A stretch of 64,000 nt of DNA from contig NZ_AEYE02000038.1 in assembly GCF_000298315.2 (NCBI RefSeq), positions 1 through 64,000 on the forward strand, written 5' to 3'. This stretch comes from Rhizobium grahamii CCGE 502 (GTDB lineage Bacteria; Pseudomonadota; Alphaproteobacteria; Rhizobiales; Rhizobiaceae). Shown here piece by piece: positions 58,255 to 64,000 of this stretch (within the stretch, counting starts at the first letter, position 1; each line of letters begins with the position of its first letter). Made by a program: the position numbers and the translations under genes. Below the pieces are notes generated by a model. It made no database searches and was not told the origin of the DNA. It saw only the letters and a program-made list of their open reading frames with translations.

Positions 58255-59112
58255 ATGCACGTTCTCGATGTTAATCAGATGATCCAGTCCTTCGTGAAGT
58301 CGCTTGAGCTGGTTTCGATCTTCGCTACCTTTTGCGCCGCGCTGGAGCTAACCTTTCCGGCTTATCGATACAGTTTTGCCTCGTACGTGCGCGGCGTCCG
58401 GAATTGGATCATTCGACTCGGATTGGGTGCGTTCGTCTGGCACCTCTACGCCGTAAGCCTGGTCTGGTTAGGGGTAAAGCCGCTCGTAACAATCAATTTC
58501 GGCACATTGCTTCAGTCTGAGAACGCAATCATTAACACTGGATTGGCTGTCCTTTCAGGGGTCTTGGTCGCGATCGCCGGCGACTTCTTTTACTACTGGA
58601 TGCACCGCGCTCAGCATGCTGTTCCATTCCTCTGGCGCCTGCACGCTACTCACCACTCGATCCGCGAATTGACGGCATGGAATTGCAATCATCACGTTAC
58701 CGAGCCCCTCATTTACGCAACGTTAGTAGCACTACCACTCGCACTGATCCACTTCGAATCTGGCGTGGTGCCCGTTGTCGCCATGACCCTGATTACGTTC
58801 CAGGCTCATCTTTCACACTCCAGCACCCGCATCAATCTTGGGCCGCTTCGATACATCATTGGCGACAATAAGTTCCACCGCATTCACCACTCTATGGAAC
58901 AGCATCACCGGCACCGAAACTATGGGTTCTTTACAACCATCTGGGACACGATTTTTCTAACGGCATACTGGCCAAAAAAGAATGATTGGCCGGAAGTTGG
59001 CCTCCGGGACCAGTCCGAGCCGCTCACCGCGCGCGATTACATTATGTTCCCATTTGATCGACGTCGCTGGCGTAGAGCTAACGTCGGAAGTGGTGTAGAG
59101 GCTCAGGATTGA
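58255..59112 (+). CDS. sterol desaturase / fatty acid hydroxylase family membrane protein
   Basis: This 285-residue membrane di-iron protein has the histidine boxes HRAQH, HATHHS, HLSHSS and HRIHHSMEQHHRHRNYG, and four or so membrane helices. Members hydroxylate or desaturate lipids (sterols, fatty acids, hopanoid-like or lipid A chains). A nod box 257 nt upstream points at it, so it is probably induced by flavonoids through NodD. It could modify the Nod-factor acyl chain or a membrane lipid; this is inference. No other nod gene is adjacent. Confidence 0.88.
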   Translation: MHVLDVNQMIQSFVKSLELVSIFATFCAALELTFPAYRYSFASYVRGVRNWIIRLGLGAFVWHLYAVSLVWLGVKPLVTINFGTLLQSENAIINTGLAVLSGVLVAIAGDFFYYWMHRAQHAVPFLWRLHATHHSIRELTAWNCNHHVTEPLIYATLVALPLALIHFESGVVPVVAMTLITFQAHLSHSSTRINLGPLRYIIGDNKFHRIHHSMEQHHRHRNYGFFTTIWDTIFLTAYWPKKNDWPEVGLRDQSEPLTARDYIMFPFDRRRWRRANVGSGVEAQD

Positions 59113-59488
59113 ACGAGTGGAGATTTGCGCTTCGAATATTAATGACCTCGTGTCGTGGACGGCCTCTGCTCCCGGCATGGCGGGCGGGCAGCCAATCGAA
59201 TTGCCGCAGCCGACTCTGAAGCACTCGTCAAGATCGGAAGCTATTTCATGCCAAAGCAGCCGAGCCAGAAGAATCAATGAACTTATCCGTGGGATACGTG
59301 GATCCTCGAATAACGCGTGTGCGGAAGAACCCGATCAGGATGGGACGACGCATTGAAGTAAGCCTGATCCCGTGTCTGCCGGTCAAGCGTAAATGTGCGC
59401 GTCGTTGGTTGTAAAAGTTTATACTAACTCCGACACGCTTTTGTAGGCATGGAGATAGACCTCCTCAGATCGACCACAACGTCATAGG
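59113..59488. other. intergenic, no gene supported
   Basis: I see no coding pattern or promoter motif between the desaturase-family gene and the istB fragment. Confidence 0.35.
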
Positions 59489-59590
59489 AGACCAGCTTAC
59501 GCCGATGCCATCTTGGATCGTCTCGTCCACAATGCCCACCGCATCGCATTGAACGGCGACAGTCTACGCCGAAATCAAGGCGGTCAGGCC
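59489..59590 (+). pseudogene. IS21 istB C-terminal fragment
   Basis: The frame YADAILDRLVHNAHRIALNG followed by DSLRR is the conserved end of IS21 helper ATPase IstB. Only about 30 codons remain. Confidence 0.7.
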
Positions 59591-59607
59591 CAAGGACCTC
59601 GAGTATG

Positions 59608-59913
59608 TCAGGTTTCCCGCGTTCGGCGGAGGTGGTGGACGTTTGATCCATTGATGCCATCATGAGCTCCCCCTCGCAGCTTTTCAGCTGCCTTCACGCT
59701 TGCTGGATAAACCGGTCTTGGATGGCAAAAATCAGCGTTGCCTGAACGCCAGACGGTATATACGAGGTTAACGAAGTAAGCGACCTGAACCACCAGAAGT
59801 ACTGGAAGCAGCACAAAAATAGTCCGAGTTATGGATAGTGAGGCTGCGTATGCTGAACCTCCACTTACGATGGCAACCAGCAGCAGGATACGAAAAAATA
59901 TTCGGAAGGACAC
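59608..59913 (-). CDS. SyrA-like small membrane protein, second copy
   Basis: This 101-residue protein starts at GTG 59913 with an AGGAG site. Its first 60 residues (MSFRIFFRILLLVAIVSGG, then a second span ending VAYFVNLVYTVWRSG) parallel the protein at 8169-8435. The C-terminal tail is longer and unrelated. It is last in the second, collapsed nif segment. A role in exopolysaccharide control is inferred from the SyrA family. Confidence 0.6.
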   Translation of the reverse strand: MSFRIFFRILLLVAIVSGGSAYAASLSITRTIFVLLPVLLVVQVAYFVNLVYTVWRSGNADFCHPRPVYPASVKAAEKLRGGAHDGINGSNVHHLRRTRET

Positions 59914-59924
59914 GATAAACTCTC

Positions 59925-60239
59925 CTAATGACGCGTATTATCAATTATCGACGCCTGAAGCGTCGACATGGTATGACAGTTCTTTGGGCAAACACGCGCA
60001 CAGATGAACCGCCCTGGCTGGTCGACGACCATGACCATACGATTTAGCCGATCGTCTAATTCAACACCTTCGGACACCTCGAAGATCTCCCCCAGCTCGT
60101 TTACGCCGTGAAGACGCATCACTTGTCGCGAGCAGACCTTGAAGCAGCAGCCGCACCCAATGCAGGTAATCGCATCGGTGCTAGTCGGGTTTTGAGGTTC
60201 CCAGCTTGAACCATCGCGCGTGTAAAATGGCTCAATCAT
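59925..60239 (-). CDS. FdxB-like ferredoxin lacking part of the second cluster
   Basis: This 104-residue paralogue of FdxB keeps the first cysteine set (CIGCGCCFKVC). Near the C-terminus the normal CIGCGACARVCPKNC is shortened to FICARVCPKNC, so two ligands of the second set are lost. It may hold a single [4Fe-4S] cluster or be non-functional. It overlaps the DUF683 copy by 4 nt, as the intact copy does. Confidence 0.8.
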   Translation of the reverse strand: MIEPFYTRDGSSWEPQNPTSTDAITCIGCGCCFKVCSRQVMRLHGVNELGEIFEVSEGVELDDRLNRMVMVVDQPGRFICARVCPKNCHTMSTLQASIIDNTRH

Positions 60240-60439
60240 CGCTGCTTCCCCGAGATTGACAGCTTCTTGCGAGCGGCGTCCAATTCTGCAAAAGCATCAA
60301 ATGTCTTCTCGGCCACAAGTTTGATGTCGGTCCAGCGAACCGGCAGGTCCTCAGCCAAATCATGCAGCTCCAGCTTCGCCGACGCGGCCCGGAACTGCAA
60401 CTTGCGTACGATTTTGAGCTGTTCATCTAGGTTCAGCAT
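60236..60439 (-). CDS. DUF683 small nif protein, second copy
   Basis: This 67-residue intact paralogue of the protein at 8777-8980 shares the LHDLAEDLPVRWTDIK core. It lies between the nifH'-DUF269 chimera and the damaged fdxB, in the same order as the main operon. Confidence 0.8.
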   Translation of the reverse strand: MLNLDEQLKIVRKLQFRAASAKLELHDLAEDLPVRWTDIKLVAEKTFDAFAELDAARKKLSISGKQR

Positions 60440-60450
60440 GGTTCCCTCTT

Positions 60451-60996
60451 TTACGTCGAACTTTTTGCCCGCGCCACATCCGGAAAGGTAAAGATGATCT
60501 TCATGGCATGGCCGACTAACGCTTCACCACATCCAGATAACTTGGAGCCAAACCCAAACCGATGGACATCCCGAGGTGTTTTCGACAAAGCCACCAGGCG
60601 TCCGGTCATAACGACACGCCCGAACCCATCGTGGTTGATTGTCATCAACGAGGATGTTTGAAGGCTGGAACGTTCCTCCACTCCGCACGCTATGCAGGTG
60701 TAGAACAGCTGGATCCTGGAAAGCAGTGTCGAGTCAGGATCGCCAATAATCGCCATTGCACGGCGCTGTTCCTTCGTAACAACGTAGTCGGAAAGAAGCT
60801 CCTGGTCGTTCTTTCCTTTTTCGACCAAGAAGACTGGAGGGAGATCGCCATGGCCTCCGGCGCAGCCTTGGGGTCGCAACCGACGATTAAATTTCTCTGC
60901 CCAAGATCGACGAGGTCTCCGCTGGCGTATTCTTGCAGGTTGTGGATTTGCCGATCCTCCTTTGCCGTAGAATGCGATTTGACGCAGGTCTGCCAT
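60451..60996 (-). pseudogene. chimera of nifH 5' end and DUF269 gene
   Basis: The frame starts [14 protein letters not shown], exactly like NifH. It then loses the NifH frame ([14 protein letters not shown] is visible in another frame) and runs into VTKEQRRAMAIIGDPDSTLL and DVHRFGFG of the DUF269 family. The 181-residue frame is open to its stop. It looks like a deletion that joined the start of nifH to the middle of the DUF269 gene, removing nifDKENX. A nifH-type promoter precedes it, so it may be expressed. Confidence 0.85.
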
Positions 60997-61065
60997 CCTG
61001 CCTTGCTCTTCCTTCATTGGTTTTCGGCGTCCGGTTGGCACCTCAGCCGCGCCGCTTGCAGTGTT

Positions 61066-61080
61066 TCAAAACGCGTGCCA
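61066..61080 (-). promoter_or_regulatory. sigma54 (-24/-12) promoter of the nifH'-DUF269 segment
   Basis: The minus strand reads TGGCACGCGTTTTGA, identical to the nifH promoter core at 17141-17155, 70 nt upstream of the chimera start. Confidence 0.87.
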
Positions 61081-61164
61081 CGTGCAACATCAGCTTCAAG
61101 AGCGATCAACACGGTATTTCCGGGCATTGATGAGACAACTGCAGCCGTATTGCGAACAACCGAT

Positions 61165-61180
61165 TGTCACAGGACGGACA
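61165..61180 (-). promoter_or_regulatory. NifA upstream activator site (nifH'-DUF269)
   Basis: TGTCACAGGACGGACA is a perfect TGT-N10-ACA site about 85 bp upstream of the -24 box. Confidence 0.87.
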
Positions 61181-61397
61181 AATTGATCATGGCTGTCCGG
61201 AGCAGGCCGGCCGATCAAAGCGGCCGCCTCGAAATGTCGCCCAGCGAGACCAAAGTTCTCTACTTTGCCGCTGGCCGCCTGGTCACAAAGTCACGAAATC
61301 AGCCGGAGCGACTGCCCGTTCGTGCTCGAGTTTATGCATCTCACACAGAAGCTGTTTCTGTCATAAGCGAACGTAAAGCGCCGCCTTCCAAAGCTGA

Positions 61398-62366
61398 TCA
61401 GGCGGCTGTGGTTTCTAGGGACACGAATTGGCGTGCCAATGCCGGATATACCTGTTCTAAAGGCGCCATCCTTGCGGCCTCTTCAAGAAGCGTTTGGCGC
61501 ATCCAAAGGCTAGCAGGATCAGTATTGTGAAGCATGGGCCACTGAACTGCCTCGGTCAGCTTCGGAATTGGCAGCGGTAGATTCAGAATGCGCAGCGGCG
61601 TACTCTGTGCACAATGCTGAGCAAGTCTCAAAGGCATCGTGCCAATACGACGCGTTCCAGAGAGCATTCTTGGTATTATGCTGAACGACTGGACCACGAC
61701 CTCTACGCGCCTCGAATAGCCGCTTTCGCGCAAGTGCCATTCATCAAAGGCTGGTTTTAGGGAACAACCGAACTTAACAGCTACATGCCCCATCGACATG
61801 TACTGATCAAAGGAGAAAGATTCGCCGATGCAGTCGTTCCCTTCACAAGCCACGCATACGAAGACATCGTCGAAAAGCCCTGTGTGAGGGTGCTTCGACA
61901 TGAATGACTCAGGCATGATCAAAAAATCGACGTCCCCGCGCTGTAGGAGCTCGTCGAAATCTTCGGCGATCGGCATGAATTCAAAACTTACCCCTGGAGC
62001 CTCTCGCGCTACCCGCTCCACTACATTTTCGATAAATACGAGCGTGACGTAGTCGGACAGGATCACTCTGAAGCGACGTTCGCTTTGAGCGGGATCGAAA
62101 GGCTGCCACGAAATAACCGATAGCTGGATGTGCAACAACGCTTCACGCACCGATGCTGCGAGTCCTTCGGCTCGGGGCGTCGGGACGAGCTCGCGGCCCA
62201 CCATCATAAACAGCTCGTCTCGAAAATATGTTCGCAGCCTGGCAACCGCCGCGCTCATCGCAGGCTGGCTAAGGTTGATGCTACGTGCAGCCGCGGTAAG
62301 ATTTCGTTCCGTCATCAGCGCGTCAAGCGCGACGAGAAGGTTAAGATCTAGACCCTTAAATCTCAT
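61398..62366 (-). CDS. nodD: NodD, LysR-type flavonoid-responsive regulator
   Basis: This 322-residue LysR protein starts [20 protein letters not shown], the standard NodD start. The HTH is [20 protein letters not shown] at about residues 26-45. The effector domain is typical ([34 protein letters not shown]-like end). It would activate nod boxes, including the one at 57948. No nod box is evident in its own upstream region. Rhizobia often have several nodD genes, so the allele number is unknown. Confidence 0.95.
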   Translation of the reverse strand: MRFKGLDLNLLVALDALMTERNLTAAARSINLSQPAMSAAVARLRTYFRDELFMMVGRELVPTPRAEGLAASVREALLHIQLSVISWQPFDPAQSERRFRVILSDYVTLVFIENVVERVAREAPGVSFEFMPIAEDFDELLQRGDVDFLIMPESFMSKHPHTGLFDDVFVCVACEGNDCIGESFSFDQYMSMGHVAVKFGCSLKPAFDEWHLRESGYSRRVEVVVQSFSIIPRMLSGTRRIGTMPLRLAQHCAQSTPLRILNLPLPIPKLTEAVQWPMLHNTDPASLWMRQTLLEEAARMAPLEQVYPALARQFVSLETTAA

Positions 62367-63745
62367 AGATTTGTCTCTGCTTGGAACACTAGAACGCCTG
62401 CTGCTCAGCCACCATTAAAGTAATATAAATGGCAGAAATCAAGTAGAATGAGTTTCAAGTATTGGTAGATTTCTCCTCCTGGGGCAGTCATTCAGTTGTA
62501 TAAGACGTATTCCGGCTCACGCTATCACGGTCATTATAAATATTGCGCGCATTTCAGGGATTTAAGCCGATTTCTACCCCGTTTTGCGCGCCGTTCGGTC
62601 AGCAGAAGCTGCTTAGGGGCCGTATCGGCAGTTCGACCTTCTCCGGTTAGGTTGAACAAACCGAGAAGCAGACATGTAGTTGCATATTTCAAGGCATGCA
62701 GAGAAGATCCCTCAGACCTTGCCCCTGTACTGGATTGTTCAAGATGGAAGGGTGTAGCGACCGGGATCCCAGGTTGGGATTAGGTATCCAGAAATCAAAG
62801 GTCGGCCACGCCACGCGAAGGCGTCTTAGTTGCTACGATGAATTGTTGCGGGTCGACTACAAACATCAGGTGAAATTCCTATCGCGGATGTCTGCCTCAC
62901 TCAACCAAAGACGCAAATGCGTCGCGCTCCATGAAAAATAGCAGGTCCTGGTCGAGCTTTCATTTGGACAAGCGAAGCGGCCCCGGGGCACAATCTCTTC
63001 CAATCTCTTCCAATCTCTACCAATCTATACAAATCTCTATCAGCCTCTATGAACTCGCAGCAAGTCAACCACGACCGGCCGTGCATCGATTCCGAGAAAA
63101 CATTTGCTTTGATCGGGTTCTCTTCCGCGCGAGATAGGTCGATGTCGGGGAGCTGCTATCACTCCGTCGACATTCCGACTTTATGCAAGGAACCTAACAC
63201 TGCGGCGACTGTGGTGAGCTTTTAGGTCCTTGTGGATTCAACCCGGCATGGGATTTGCATTTGTCGGATCAGCGAGAACCGACCGCAGTGCTACGGTCTT
63301 CGGGGCGGAAATAGCGTAAGTGTTCGCCTCTGACTCTGGCCTGTGGGTGGATCATTTTAGGCTGGCAATAAGATGAGAATGTTCGAATGAAGTCGAAAGT
63401 TTGCGTTCCGCTCCCAGTGATTTTCGCGACGCTGTCGGGCGGCGCGACCAAGGGCGGGAGACGTTGAGGCTGAAGTGAGGCTCCCGTCAAGAATGTTGGA
63501 GCGGTGGGCCAGCTATAACAGTGAATACATCGACGTTTCCGTAGTTACGAGCCGGCGCAAATCTGCTCAGCGGACGTTAGTCGCTCTGTACTGCGGCAAC
63601 TAAGTTGGGATCATCAGGTGCGTCTCCCGCAGCGTTCATGCGACGGAGAGGCCTCGGTCATTGCGAAAGGTGTCACGACGTCACACGTGCAAAACAGGGG
63701 TTGATTCTAAAAGAAGAAGCATCGCTTGGAAGGCGAAATACCATC
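62367..63745. other. 1.4-kb intergenic region between nodD and the P450
   Basis: I see no convincing gene. It contains the 10-bp tandem repeat at 62991-63050. No sigma54 promoter, NifA site or nod box could be found in front of the P450. Confidence 0.4.
62991..63050. repeat. six tandem copies of a degenerate 10-bp unit
   Basis: Units CAATCTCTTC, CAATCTCTTC, CAATCTCTAC, CAATCTATAC, AAATCTCTAT and CAGCCTCTAT follow each other with exact 10-bp period, the first two identical. Confidence 0.85.
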
Positions 63746-64000
63746 ATGCTAGAACACTCTTTGCCGACGCTACCGATGTGGCGCGTGGACCACATCGAGC
63801 CCTCGCCAGAAATGTTGGCGCTAGTGGAAGAGGGACCAATCCATCGCGTCCGTTTCCCCTCCGGGCACGAAGGCTGGTGGGTGACAGGCTACGACGAAGC
63901 CAAAGCGGTGTTGTCCGACGCGGCTTTTCGACCGGCGGGGATACCGCCGACGGCGTTCACGCCAGACTCTGTGATGCTTGGTTCTCCCGGCTGGCTGGTT
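63746..64000 (+). CDS. cytochrome P450, CYP112-like, N-terminal part (cut by window edge)
   Basis: The first 85 residues are in the window: LPTLPMWRVDHIEPSPEMLA, then GPIHRVRFPSGHEGWWVTGY. This agrees with CYP112 of the rhizobial gibberellin operon (cyp112-cyp114-fd-sdr-cyp117-ggps-cps-ks). The frame runs off the end of the window without a stop. No cyp115 gene precedes it, as in most rhizobial GA operons, whose end product is then the precursor GA9 rather than GA4. The operon assignment is inference from this one gene. Confidence 0.82.
   Translation, partial: MLEHSLPTLPMWRVDHIEPSPEMLALVEEGPIHRVRFPSGHEGWWVTGYDEAKAVLSDAAFRPAGIPPTAFTPDSVMLGSPGWLV

Noticed and set aside
62367-62520. nod box upstream of nodD
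   Set aside because: No AAACAATC-GATTTT core could be found on either strand.
62991-63050. CRISPR array
   Set aside because: The repeat has a 10-bp period with no spacers, so it is a simple tandem repeat.
63670-63690. NifA site TGTCACGACGTCACA before the P450
   Set aside because: Spacing is N9 rather than N10, and no -24/-12 promoter follows.

Overview
The window is a symbiosis region (symbiotic plasmid or symbiosis island) of a nitrogen-fixing alphaproteobacterial rhizobium of the Rhizobium/Sinorhizobium/Mesorhizobium group. It carries nifHDKEN, nifX, nifB, nifQ, nifS, nifW and nifZ, fixABCX, fixLJ-fixK, fixNOQP, fixGHIS, nodD, a nod box, acdS (ACC deaminase) and the first P450 gene of what looks like a rhizobial gibberellin operon. 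I cannot assign the species from sequence alone.

Layout. 1-4.7 kb: IS tail, then lysC-asd and acdS (minus strand), then a degraded glycosidase fragment. 4.7-8.0 kb: a carrier-protein cluster (ACP, acyl-CoA dehydrogenase-like, amino acid:[carrier protein] ligase, DUF1839). 8.2-17.3 kb: the main nif operon, read on the minus strand as nifH-nifD-nifK-nifE-nifN-nifX-DUF269-DUF683-fdxB-syrA-like, from a sigma54/NifA promoter. 17.6-20.5 kb: IS66 remnant, a small sigma54-linked locus with a PqqD/RRE-like protein, and a complete IS5-like element. 20.5-25.9 kb: a NifA-type promoter driving P450, ferredoxin, NTF2-like, broken SDR and luciferase-like monooxygenase genes. 25.9-30.3 kb: rpoN remnant, nifQ and, divergently, iscA and nifU pseudogenes, intact nifS, a cysE-like remnant and nifW. 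30.3-38.0 kb: fixABCX, a nifA pseudogene, nifB, broken fdxN, nifZ and broken nifT. 38.2-40.2 kb: an unusual two-domain protein (PrnB-like plus GNAT) with its own sigma54 promoter. 40.8-56.4 kb: fixK, fixJ, fixL, hemN (frameshifted), ompW and fixSIHG-fixPQON, with FixK boxes before hemN, fixG and fixN. 56.6-64 kb: pseudoazurin, a nod box with a sterol-desaturase-family gene, a collapsed second copy of the nif operon ends (nifH'::DUF269, DUF683, fdxB', syrA-like), nodD and the start of a CYP112-like P450.

How it works together. FixL/FixJ sense low oxygen and induce fixK. FixK then drives the high-affinity cbb3 oxidase (fixNOQP), its assembly genes (fixGHIS), hemN and probably ompW. NifA with sigma54 drives nitrogenase, its cofactor pathway and the FixABCX electron supply, plus several accessory loci that share a duplicated nifH-type promoter. 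The nifA and rpoN copies here are broken, so working copies must lie elsewhere in the genome. NodD and the nod box tie the right end to plant flavonoid signals.

The most promising under-described items are the PrnB-like/GNAT fusion with its sigma54 promoter, the sigma54-linked small Cys-motif ORF plus PqqD-like ORF, the family of dispersed nifH-type promoters, the nod-box desaturase, and a 94-bp repeat inserted in frame in an SDR gene.
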